A DNA stretch of 64,000 nucleotides from Burkholderia anthina (GTDB lineage: Bacteria > Pseudomonadota > Gammaproteobacteria > Burkholderiales > Burkholderiaceae): assembly GCF_902498995.1 (NCBI RefSeq), contig NZ_CABVLY010000002.1, positions 124,001 through 188,000 of the forward strand, given 5' to 3'. The notes beneath the pieces were generated by a model. The model worked only from the letters and a program-made list of their open reading frames with translations, had not been told where the DNA came from and ran no database searches. The translations under genes and the position numbers were made by a program. Within the stretch, counting starts at the first letter, position 1. The number at the start of each line of letters is the position of its first letter. Positions 51,582 to 59,454 of this stretch are shown here, piece by piece.

Positions 51582-52709
51582 ATGACCGCACGCCGCGGTG
51601 CCGAGGTCGCCATTGCGCCCGGTCACGAGACAGCCAGCCTGTCGACAGCCCAGAAAACGTTCAATACGCTCGTCAAGCAGATCGAAAAGCGGCGCGAGCG
51701 TCTCGGCGCGTGGGAAGCCGTCACGCCGGCGTTCCAGAAGAAGTTCGTCGACGGGCTGCTGCCGCTCGAACGGGAATCGACGGCACTGCGGATCCGGTTG
51801 CTCCATCTGCTCGACGATGCGTTTCTGCAGAAGGGCTTGAGCAAGGCCGAACAACGTACGCTGTCCGACCTGATCGTCGATATGGCTGGCGATTTGCTGC
51901 ACGTCAGCGACGATGCCGGGCTGAAGGCCATGTACGACCGGCATCGCGCCTCCGCGAACGTCGGCGACGCAGCGGCCGAGCCTGCGCCGACGAAACCGAA
52001 ACCGAAACCGGAACCTGACCCGACGCCGGCGAACGATCTCGACGCGCTGTCGCCCGACGAACTCGCCGAGCGGATGCAGGCCGAACTCGACGCCCAGTTC
52101 GAGCGCGACATGGCCGCGCACGCGGCCCGCGAGGCGCAGCGCGCGAAGCGCAAGAAAGCGCCGAAGCAATCGGCCGCGCAGGCCCGGATCGAAGCCGAGC
52201 AGGCCGAATCGAGCAAGTCGATCCGCGAGATCTATCGCAAGCTCGCCAGCGCGCTGCATCCCGATCGCGAAACCGATCCGCAGGAACAGCAGCGCAAGAC
52301 CGTGCTGATGCAGCGGGTCAACCACGCTTACGAGAAGGGCAATCTGCTGCAGCTGCTCGAACTGCAGCTGGAGATCGAACAGATCGATCGCCGTGCGATC
52401 GACGGCCTCGGCGAAGCGCGGCTCGCGCGCTACAACGGCATCCTGGAGGAACAGCTGCGCGAACTCGATCGGGAGATCGCGCACGTCGAGCGCGATTTCC
52501 GGCGGACGTACGGCATCGCGTCGTCGGTCAAGATCGCCCCCGATACCGTCGTGCGCATGCTCGCGCGCGACATCGCCGGCATGCAGCGCGGCAATCAGGA
52601 TCTGACCGTCGCGCTGCGCGAGTTCGAAGATCCGGACAAGGTCCGGGACTGGCTGAAGGACATGAAGCGGCGGCCGGTCTCTTCGCGCTTCGACGACGAT
52701 TCGTTTTGA
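51582..52709 (+). CDS. J-domain (DnaJ-like) protein with coiled-coil regions
   Basis: 375 residues, ATG at 51582 with GGAGGA upstream. Residues about 213-260 form a J-domain: SIREIYRKLASALHPDRETD with the HPD motif at 226-228, then RKTVLMQRVNHAYEKGNLLQ. The preceding part is helical, with a Pro/Lys-rich linker (TKPKPKPEPDPTP) and a charged segment (residues 165-210). The C-terminal part is predominantly helical (LEEQLRELDREIAHVERDF). The position of the J-domain in the middle differs from DnaJ/CbpA. It presumably stimulates an Hsp70 for an unknown client. No Hsp70 gene is nearby. It converges with the amidohydrolase gene. Confidence 0.82.
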   Translation: MTARRGAEVAIAPGHETASLSTAQKTFNTLVKQIEKRRERLGAWEAVTPAFQKKFVDGLLPLERESTALRIRLLHLLDDAFLQKGLSKAEQRTLSDLIVDMAGDLLHVSDDAGLKAMYDRHRASANVGDAAAEPAPTKPKPKPEPDPTPANDLDALSPDELAERMQAELDAQFERDMAAHAAREAQRAKRKKAPKQSAAQARIEAEQAESSKSIREIYRKLASALHPDRETDPQEQQRKTVLMQRVNHAYEKGNLLQLLELQLEIEQIDRRAIDGLGEARLARYNGILEEQLRELDREIAHVERDFRRTYGIASSVKIAPDTVVRMLARDIAGMQRGNQDLTVALREFEDPDKVRDWLKDMKRRPVSSRFDDDSF

Positions 52710-52760
52710 GCGAAGCGGGCCGCACCCATCGATAGCGGCCCCCGCGCTGCGCCCCTTGCG

Positions 52761-54032
52761 CTACGCCGCACCGGCCAGCGAGCGATCGAGCGCCACGAGC
52801 GTCTGGTACAGCACGCGCGTCCCGTCGAGCAGTTGCCGCGGCTCGATCCACTCCTCCGGACAATGGCTGCGGCCGCCCAGGCACGGAATGAAGATCATCC
52901 CGATCGGCCCGGTCGGCGCGACGTACACCGCATCGTGCCCCGCACCGCTCGGCAGCCGCATGCTCGGATAGCCGAGCTGCGTGGCCGCCTGCTCGACCGC
53001 GTCCATCACGAGCGGCTGGCAATCGGTCGGCCGCGCACGGCTCACGTGCTCGGCACGCGCGCTCAGCCGTAGCGCGTCGAGCCGCGCGGCCGCACCGGCC
53101 AGCAGCGTCTCGGGGAAATCGTCGAGCACCGCGTCGCTGTCGCTGCGCACCTCCAGCATCAGCTCGACGTGCCCCGGCACCGCGTTCGGCACGTTCGGCG
53201 TCATCGCGATCCGCCCGATCGTCGCCACCACGTAATGCGGATTGCCCGACAGCGCCGACGCCCGCGCATGCGCGGCCTCGATCAGGTGCGCGGCGCCGAC
53301 GAGCGCGTCGCGGCGGATGTCCATCGGCGTGGTGCCCGCGTGGTCGGGCTGCCCGGTCACGGTGATCAGCACGCGCCGAATGCCGACGATGTTGGTCACG
53401 ACGCCGATCGGCAAGCCGCGCGTCTCGAGCACCGGGCCTTGCTCGATATGCAGCTCGACGAACGCGGCCGTGCTGCCCGGCGCGCGCAGCGGTTCGCGCA
53501 GCGCGTCCGGGTTGCCGCCGATGCGGCGCAGCGCTTCGGCGAGCGTTTCGCCTTCGGCGTTCGTCGCACGCAGCATGCCGGCATCGAGCACGCCCGACAG
53601 CGCGCGGCTGCCGACGCACGAGATGCCGTAGTCGCTCGGCTCTTCCGACAGGAAGTCGATCACCTCGAACGGATGGTCGAGCACGATCCCCTGCTCGTGC
53701 AGCGTATGCGCGACCTCGATGCCGGCGAGCACGCCGATGATGCCGTCGAAGCGGCCGCCGCCGACGACCGTGTCGCAGTGCGACCCCGTGACGAGCGGCT
53801 TCGTGCAGCGGCCGCTGCCTTCACGGCGGCCGATCAGGTTGCCGCCCGCGTCCATCGACACCGCGAGCCCGGCTTCGGCGAACTGCGCGGCAAGCCATGC
53901 GCGCGCTTGCGTGAAAAGCGGCGAGAAGGCGCGGCGCGTCCACGGCACGTCGGGCCGCGTAAAGCGCGCCAGTTGCTCGACGCGCGCGTTCAGGCGTTCG
54001 GCGTTCAGCGGCGGAAAAGACGTCGGATTCAT
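52761..54032 (-). CDS. N-carbamoyl-L-amino-acid hydrolase, probably N-carbamoylglutamate hydrolase
   Basis: 423 residues, M20-family AllC/beta-ureidopropionase-like metal hydrolase, cytoplasmic. Metal ligands are intact: His85 (GSHCDTV), Asp96 (GGRFDG), Glu130/Glu131 (LSEEPSDYG), His195 (ELHIEQGP) and His390 (GRSHCPEEW). The dimerisation lid contains QPDHAGTTPMDIRRDAL. The ATG at 54032 has AGGAGCC upstream and overlaps the hydantoinase stop as ATGA. In the inferred pathway it releases glutamate, CO2 and ammonia from N-carbamoyl-L-glutamate. Sequence alone would also allow allantoate amidohydrolase; there are no other purine genes here. Confidence 0.85.
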   Translation of the reverse strand: MNPTSFPPLNAERLNARVEQLARFTRPDVPWTRRAFSPLFTQARAWLAAQFAEAGLAVSMDAGGNLIGRREGSGRCTKPLVTGSHCDTVVGGGRFDGIIGVLAGIEVAHTLHEQGIVLDHPFEVIDFLSEEPSDYGISCVGSRALSGVLDAGMLRATNAEGETLAEALRRIGGNPDALREPLRAPGSTAAFVELHIEQGPVLETRGLPIGVVTNIVGIRRVLITVTGQPDHAGTTPMDIRRDALVGAAHLIEAAHARASALSGNPHYVVATIGRIAMTPNVPNAVPGHVELMLEVRSDSDAVLDDFPETLLAGAAARLDALRLSARAEHVSRARPTDCQPLVMDAVEQAATQLGYPSMRLPSGAGHDAVYVAPTGPIGMIFIPCLGGRSHCPEEWIEPRQLLDGTRVLYQTLVALDRSLAGAA

Positions 54033-55417
54033 GCGTGGGGCTCCTGTTGCGTGGCGATCGACCGGCTGCCGTGCGGCTTCAGGAAGCGGCCCGAACCTGC
54101 CGGGTTGACGATGCGCTCGCCGTCGTACACGAGTGCGCCGCGACAGTAGGTGGCGGCGATCCGCACCGTGAATTCCATCCCTTCGAACGCGCTCCACTGC
54201 ACGGCCGACAGGCTGCGCGACGGATCGAACGCGTAACGTTCCGGCGTGAGGATCACGAAGTCCGCATCGGCGCCGATATCGAGCGACCCTTTGCGATCGT
54301 CGAGCAGGAAATGCCGGGCCGGATTCGTCGAGAGCAGTTCGGCCACCCGCGTCGGCGCGATGCCGTGCCGCTCGCAGCCGGTCCAGAATGCCGGCAGCAG
54401 GGTTTCGAGCCCCGGCCCGCCCGACGCGTTGCGGAACACGTTCGGGTCGCCCTTGCGTTCCAGCCCCCAGCTCACGTGATCCGACGACACGAACGTGCAT
54501 TCGCCGCGCGCGATGTGCGTCCACAGCAGCACCTGTTCGGCGCGCGGCCGGATCGGCGGGTAGTGCTTCGTCTTCGCGCCGAAGCGCTTCGTATGCGTTT
54601 CGTGGTCGAGCATCAGGTACTGCACGCAGGTCTCGATGCTTGAGCGATGGCCGGCACGCCGGTACATGTTGCACAGTTCGAAGCCGCGCGACGTCGACAC
54701 GTGCACCGCGTGTGCGCGGGCGCCCGTTTCCGCGCCGATCTCGTAGATCAATGCGGTCGCGAGGTTCTCGATCAGCGGCGGATGCGCGCGCAGGAACGCA
54801 TCCCAGCCCGTGTCGCCCGCTTCGATCATGCGCGCGACGTTCTTGCGCGTCAGGTCCTGCATCTGGTTGTGCACGCCGCATGCGAGACCCGACGGCGCGA
54901 TCAGCCGGAATGCTTCGTACAGCACATCCTCCTCGACGCGCGGGAACCGGCCGGGCGTCGCCTCGAACGTCGAGAACTTGAATGCGCACACGCCGCCGTC
55001 GATCAGACCGGCCGCCGCTTCGAGGCCGTGCTTCGCGTTGAGCGTGCCGTACAGCGCGACGTCGACGTGACAGTCGCGCTCGGCTTCCGCGATCTTGCGG
55101 TCGAGTTGCGCACGCGACGCAACCGGCTCCGGATCGTCGTACGGCATGTCGACCATCACCGTCACGCCACCGGCGGCGGCCGCACGCGACGCGTGACCGA
55201 GCCCCTCCTGGTTCGCCTGACTGGCCGCATGAACCTGCCCGTCGACGACGCCCGGCAGCACCCACTGCCCGCGCGCATCGACCGTATCGCGCGCCGCCGG
55301 CGGCACGCCCGTGCCGCGCGCGGCGATCCGTCCATCCCGAATCGCGAGCCAGCCGTCGTCGACTACCTCGTGCGCATCGACCAGCCGGCCGCGCACGACC
55401 TGTTCGAATTCGCTCAT
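54029..55417 (-). CDS. Cyclic amidohydrolase, probable hydantoin-5-propionate hydrolase
   Basis: 462 residues, dihydropyrimidinase/allantoinase-type TIM barrel. Visible metal-site residues are His63, the probable carboxylated Lys147 (CAFKFST), His183 (GVHNQMQD), His239 (HAVHVSTS) and Asp313 (VSSDHVSW). The usual HxH at the end of the first strand reads Gln61-Val-His63 (DGQVHAAS), so one alpha-metal ligand is changed. The ATG at 55417 has GGAGGCG upstream. It is translationally coupled to the carbamoyl hydrolase and divergent from the LysR gene. In the inferred route it opens hydantoin-5-propionate to N-carbamoylglutamate. Allantoinase is the main alternative. Confidence 0.8.
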   Translation of the reverse strand: MSEFEQVVRGRLVDAHEVVDDGWLAIRDGRIAARGTGVPPAARDTVDARGQWVLPGVVDGQVHAASQANQEGLGHASRAAAAGGVTVMVDMPYDDPEPVASRAQLDRKIAEAERDCHVDVALYGTLNAKHGLEAAAGLIDGGVCAFKFSTFEATPGRFPRVEEDVLYEAFRLIAPSGLACGVHNQMQDLTRKNVARMIEAGDTGWDAFLRAHPPLIENLATALIYEIGAETGARAHAVHVSTSRGFELCNMYRRAGHRSSIETCVQYLMLDHETHTKRFGAKTKHYPPIRPRAEQVLLWTHIARGECTFVSSDHVSWGLERKGDPNVFRNASGGPGLETLLPAFWTGCERHGIAPTRVAELLSTNPARHFLLDDRKGSLDIGADADFVILTPERYAFDPSRSLSAVQWSAFEGMEFTVRIAATYCRGALVYDGERIVNPAGSGRFLKPHGSRSIATQQEPHA

Positions 55418-55498
55418 CTTCGCCTCCTGCTTTTTTGATCACGAGCAGTTTAGGCAGCGCTCTGCCAGAATGTCTCATGCCGATTTATCGTCCCCACA

Positions 55499-55511
55499 TA
55501 ACATGGAGTTA
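55499..55511. promoter_or_regulatory. LysR T-N11-A site in the hydantoinase/LysR divergent promoter
   Basis: TAACATGGAGTTA: a TAAC-N5-GTTA palindrome with the T-N11-A form. It lies 5 bases before the GTG of the LysR gene, covering its ribosome-binding region, and within 100 bases of the hydantoinase start. The same arrangement occurs at 56528-56540. Confidence 0.5.
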
Positions 55512-55516
55512 AGGCT

Positions 55517-56407
55517 GTGCGTCTGAATCTGCGCCAGATCGAGGTGTTTCGCGCCATCATGCTGACCGGCTCGATCAGCGGCGCCGCGAAGCTGCTGCAC
55601 GTGTCGCAGCCGGCCGTCTCGCGGCTCATTTCGTATGCCGAGCAACGGCTCGGCCTCGCGCTGTTCGAGCGCATCAAGGGGCGGCTCTACCCGACGCCGG
55701 AAGCGCAGCGGCTGTTCGTCGAGGTCAATGCGGTGTACCAGGGCGTGCAGCGCGTGAACGAAATTGCGGAAGACCTGATCGAGAACCGGATGGGCCACCT
55801 GCGCATCGCGTGCAGCCCCAACCTCGGTCAATCGCTGCTGCCGCGTGCGATCGCGGCGTTCTACGCGCGCTTTCCCGACGTGCGCATCATCCTGCACACG
55901 ATGATCCCGAGCGTGCTGCTGCAGGCCGTGCTCACGCAACAGGTCGAACTCGGCATCGCGTTCCTGCAGGACACGCATCCGAACGTCGAGAGCCAGCGCC
56001 TCTATGAAAACCGGATGGTCGCGGCCGTGCCTGCGTCGCACCCGTTCGCGCGGCGCAAGACGCTGGCCGTGCGCGATCTCGCGAACCAGCCGCTGATCGG
56101 CTATGGCAGCGACATTCCGCTCGGGCAACTGGTGCGCCGGCTGTTCAGCGACGAAGGGCTCGTGCCGCAGGTCAAGATCGAAGTGCAGCAGGCGCACGTC
56201 GCGTGCGCGCTCGCACAGGCCGGCACCGGCATCGCGCTGATCGACGAACTGACGGTTGCCGGGCCCGTATGGCCGCAGATCGTCGTGAAGCCGATCGTGC
56301 CGACCATCGCCGCCCCCGTCAGCGTGCTGCACCCGGTGCTCGCGCCGCTGTCGCGCCTCGCGCACGAATTCATCGACACGCTGCACGCGCTTTCCGCGGA
56401 CGCATGA
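55517..56407 (+). CDS. LysR-family regulator of the ergothioneine-type catabolic island
   Basis: 296 residues from a GTG at 55517. HTH: LNLRQIEVFRAIMLTGSISG then AAKLLHVSQPAVSRLISYAE. Effector domain: HLRIACSPNLGQSLLPRAIA, and HVACALAQAGTGIALIDELT. It is of the type that regulates amino-acid and opine catabolism (NocR/OccR-like). It lies between the two catabolic arms: the hydantoinase/carbamoylase pair reads left, and the DUF917-hydratase-transporter-lyase operon reads right. T-N11-A motifs of the same TAAC-N5-GTTA form lie before both, fitting a shared activator. The inducer is unknown; ergothioneine or thiourocanate is a guess from context. Confidence 0.87.
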   Translation: MRLNLRQIEVFRAIMLTGSISGAAKLLHVSQPAVSRLISYAEQRLGLALFERIKGRLYPTPEAQRLFVEVNAVYQGVQRVNEIAEDLIENRMGHLRIACSPNLGQSLLPRAIAAFYARFPDVRIILHTMIPSVLLQAVLTQQVELGIAFLQDTHPNVESQRLYENRMVAAVPASHPFARRKTLAVRDLANQPLIGYGSDIPLGQLVRRLFSDEGLVPQVKIEVQQAHVACALAQAGTGIALIDELTVAGPVWPQIVVKPIVPTIAAPVSVLHPVLAPLSRLAHEFIDTLHALSADA

Positions 56408-56527
56408 ATTTCGTTATCTGAACGGGCTGGAATCCTTGTCCAGCCTGCATTTCGTCGTCGCACCGGAGGCGGCGGATCACCCCGTTCGCGACCCGTCGCT
56501 CGAGCGTCACCGGGATTACCCTACGCT

Positions 56528-56540
56528 TAACATTGCGTTA
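56528..56540. promoter_or_regulatory. LysR T-N11-A site upstream of the DUF917 operon
   Basis: TAACATTGCGTTA: TAAC-N5-GTTA, identical in plan to 55499-55511 and sharing TAACAT. A further half ATAACGC lies at 56552-56558 and pairs with GCGTTAT (56535-56541) as a longer inverted repeat. It is 128 bases before the DUF917 ATG, a usual place for a LysR recognition site. Confidence 0.5.
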
Positions 56541-56667
56541 TGAAGTCTCCATAAAATAGCAATAACGCTCAATATTCGGCGTCCCTAGAATCGTTTGGAC
56601 AGTACCGCCACACAAGGCTTTCCGGCCGGCGCGTACAGCCCTTTTCCCCTCTCAGGACAAACGACAC

Positions 56668-57759
56668 ATGGGACGCATTCTGTCTTCGAAAGACGTCGAA
56701 GCCGCCGTCAAGGGCGGTTCGGTTTTCGCATGCGGCGGCGGCGGCTGGGCCGACCACGGCCGCGAACTCGGCACGCTCGCGGTCACGATCGGCCGCCCCG
56801 AACTGGTGAGCATCGACGAGCTGCCCGACGACGCGTGGATCGCCACCGCCGCCGCGATCGGCGCGCCGGGCGGCCTCACCGACTGGCAAATGCTCGGCTC
56901 GGACTACGTGAAGGCCGCGCAGCTCGTGCAGGACGCGCTCGGCGCGCCGCTCGCGGGGCTCATCATCGGGCAGAACGGGATGTCCAGCACGCTGAACGCG
57001 TGGCTGCCGTCCGCGCTGCTCGGCACCAAGGTGGTCGACGCGGTGGGCGACATCCGCGCGCATCCGACCGGCGACATGGGCTCGCTCGGCCTCGCGTCGA
57101 GCACGACGCCGATGATCCAGGCAGCGGCCGGCGGCAACCGCGAACGGCATGCATACATGGAAGTGGTCGTGCGCGGCGCGACCGCGAAGGTGTCGCCGGT
57201 GCTGCGCAAGGCGGCCGACATGGCGGGCGGCTTCATCGCGAGCTGCCGCAACCCGATTCGCGCGTCGTACGTGCGCCAGCATGCGGCGCTCGGCGGCATC
57301 AGCCGCGCACTCGCACTGGGCGAAGCGATCATCGACGCCGAACGGCGCGGCGGCAGCGCGGTGATCGATGCGATCTGCGCGGCCACGCACGGCGAGATCA
57401 TCGCGAGCGGCAAGGTCGAGCGCAATACGCTCGAATACACGCGCGAAGCATTCGACGTCGGGCTCGTCTACGTCGGCAGCGGCGCGCAGCGCGCGGTCAT
57501 TCACGTGATGAACGAACACATGGCGGTGGACGACGCGCACGGCGAACGGATCGCGACCTACCCCGACGTGATCACGACGCTCGACGCCGAAGGCCGCCCC
57601 GTCAGCGCGGGCCGGTTGAAGGAAGGGATGGAGATCCACGTGCTGCGGGTCGCGAAGGCACACATTCCGCTGTCGTCGTCGGTGTTCGATCCGGCGGTGT
57701 ACCCGCCGGTCGAAGCCGCGCTCGGCATCTCGATCGCCGACTATGCGCTCGCGCGCTGA
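56668..57759 (+). CDS. DUF917 / thiohydantoin desulfurase-family protein
   Basis: 363 residues, a full DUF917 protein (the family now named after S-methyl-thiohydantoin desulfurase). It starts MGRILSSKDVEAAVKGGSVF followed by ACGGGGWADHGRELG, the signature N-terminal Cys/Gly-rich loop. Other conserved parts are PELVSIDELPDDAW, a GLIIGQNGMSS segment and DPAVYPPVEAALGI at the C-terminus. In the five-step bacterial ergothioneine pathway, a new enzyme type removes sulfur from 3-(5-oxo-2-thioxoimidazolidin-4-yl)propionate to give hydantoin-5-propionate; this gene fits that step by family and neighbours. It is 15 bases before the hydratase gene. First gene of the rightward catabolic operon. Confidence 0.83.
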   Translation: MGRILSSKDVEAAVKGGSVFACGGGGWADHGRELGTLAVTIGRPELVSIDELPDDAWIATAAAIGAPGGLTDWQMLGSDYVKAAQLVQDALGAPLAGLIIGQNGMSSTLNAWLPSALLGTKVVDAVGDIRAHPTGDMGSLGLASSTTPMIQAAAGGNRERHAYMEVVVRGATAKVSPVLRKAADMAGGFIASCRNPIRASYVRQHAALGGISRALALGEAIIDAERRGGSAVIDAICAATHGEIIASGKVERNTLEYTREAFDVGLVYVGSGAQRAVIHVMNEHMAVDDAHGERIATYPDVITTLDAEGRPVSAGRLKEGMEIHVLRVAKAHIPLSSSVFDPAVYPPVEAALGISIADYALAR

Positions 57760-57774
57760 ACGGGAGGCACGACG

Positions 57775-59424
57775 ATGAACCAGACGACCCGCACCTTCGA
57801 AGTCACGTCCGGCACCACGCTGCGCTGCAAGGGCTGGCGCCAGGAAGCGCTGCTGCGGCTGCTTGAAAACGTGCTCGCCGTCGGCGAGGACCCCGATCAA
57901 CTGATCGTCTATGCGGCGCTCGGGCGCGCGGCGCGCGACTGGCCGTCGCACGACGCGATCGTGCGCACGCTGAAGACGATGGACGAGGACCACACGCTCG
58001 TCGTCCAGTCCGGCAAGCCCGTCGCGCTGCTGCGCACGCATGCGAGCGCGCCGCTCGTCGTGATGGCGAACTGCAACCTGATCGGCCAGTGGGCGAAGGC
58101 CGAGCACTTCTACGAACTGGAGCGACGCAACCTGATCTGCTGGGGCGGGCTCACGGCCGGCGACTGGCAGTACATCGGCTCGCAGGGCGTGATCCAGGGC
58201 ACCTACGAAATCTTCTCGCGGATCGCCGAGCGCCATTTCGACAACGACCTGCGCGGGCGCTTCATCCTGACGGCCGGCCTCGGCGGGATGGGCGGTGCGC
58301 AGCCGCTCGCGGGGCGGATGGCCCATGCGGCGACGCTCGTCGTCGAGATCGATCAGACGCGCATCGACAAGCGGCTGCAGATCGGTTTTCTCGAGCGGCA
58401 GGCGCGCGATCTCGACGAGGCGCTCGCGCTGATCCGCGACGCGCAAGCGCGGCGCGAGCCGATCTCGGTCGGCCTGCTCGGCAACGCGGCCGACGTGTTC
58501 CCGGCGATCCTCGCGCGCGGCGTCGTGCCCGACATCGTCACCGACCAGACGGCCGCGCACGATCTCGTGTACGGCTACGTGCCGTCGGGCTACACGCTCG
58601 ACGACGTGCGCGCGCTGCGCGACAGCGACCGAACGCGGCTGATGGACGCGAGCCGCGCGTCGATCGTGCGGCACGTCGAAGCGATGCTCGGCTTCAAGGA
58701 TCGCGGCGCGATCGTGTTCGACAACGGCAACCTGATCCGCACGCATGCGAAGGACGGCGGCGTCGCGCGCGCGTTCGAGATCCCGGTGTTCACCGAGGCG
58801 TTCCTGCGCCCGCTGTTCTGCCGCGCGATCGGCCCGTTCCGCTGGATCGCGCTGTCGAACGACCCGAACGACATCCGCATCATCGACGACTACCTGCTCG
58901 AACATTTTCCGGACAACCGGATCGTCACGAACTGGATCCGGAAAGCGCGCGAATGCGTGCCGTTCGAAGGCCTGCCCGCGCGCATCGCGTGGCTCGGCCA
59001 CGGCGAGCGCACGCGGCTCGCGCTCGCGGTCAACGCGATGGTGCGCGACGGCGTGCTGGCCGGGCCGGTCGCGTTCACGCGCGACCACCTCGACGCGGGC
59101 GCGATGGCGCACCCGAACATCATGACCGAGAACCTGCGCGACGGCTCCGACGCGGTGGCCGACTGGCCGCTGCTGAACGCGATGATGAACTGCGCGTCGA
59201 TGGCCGATCTCGTCGCGATCCATTCGGGCGGCGGCGGCTACAGCGGCTACATGACGAGCGCGGGCGTCACCGTCGTCGCCGACGGCAGCGCGGCGGCGGA
59301 CGAACGGCTGACGCTGTCGATGACCAACGACACCGCGCTCGGGGTGATCCGCTACGCGGACGCCGGCTACGAAGAAGCGCTCGACGAAGCGCAACGCAAG
59401 CAGATTCCGCACATCCGGCTGTAA
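57775..59424 (+). CDS. Urocanase-like hydratase, probable thiourocanate hydratase
   Basis: 549 residues, urocanase fold with NAD+ as electrophile. NAD-binding marks are TAGDWQYIGSQGVIQGTYEI and GLGGMGGAQPLAG (168-180). True urocanases carry a HHGGGVGMG-type loop near the C-terminus; here it reads HSGGGGYSGYMTSAG (from His483), changing substrate-contact residues. A following VTVVADGSAAADERL is family-typical. No hutI, hutF or hutG gene accompanies it, whereas hydantoin enzymes do. Both facts favour thiourocanate over urocanate as substrate. GGGAGG precedes the ATG at 57775. Confidence 0.85.
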   Translation: MNQTTRTFEVTSGTTLRCKGWRQEALLRLLENVLAVGEDPDQLIVYAALGRAARDWPSHDAIVRTLKTMDEDHTLVVQSGKPVALLRTHASAPLVVMANCNLIGQWAKAEHFYELERRNLICWGGLTAGDWQYIGSQGVIQGTYEIFSRIAERHFDNDLRGRFILTAGLGGMGGAQPLAGRMAHAATLVVEIDQTRIDKRLQIGFLERQARDLDEALALIRDAQARREPISVGLLGNAADVFPAILARGVVPDIVTDQTAAHDLVYGYVPSGYTLDDVRALRDSDRTRLMDASRASIVRHVEAMLGFKDRGAIVFDNGNLIRTHAKDGGVARAFEIPVFTEAFLRPLFCRAIGPFRWIALSNDPNDIRIIDDYLLEHFPDNRIVTNWIRKARECVPFEGLPARIAWLGHGERTRLALAVNAMVRDGVLAGPVAFTRDHLDAGAMAHPNIMTENLRDGSDAVADWPLLNAMMNCASMADLVAIHSGGGGYSGYMTSAGVTVVADGSAAADERLTLSMTNDTALGVIRYADAGYEEALDEAQRKQIPHIRL

Positions 59425-59454
59425 GGCCGTTCCGCACGACGACAGGAGATCGAA

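Noticed and set aside
54029..55417. Allantoin (purine) degradation as the role of the amidohydrolase pair
   Set aside because: Not excluded by sequence, but no purine genes are nearby, while three other enzymes of the ergothioneine route share the locus and a putative operator.
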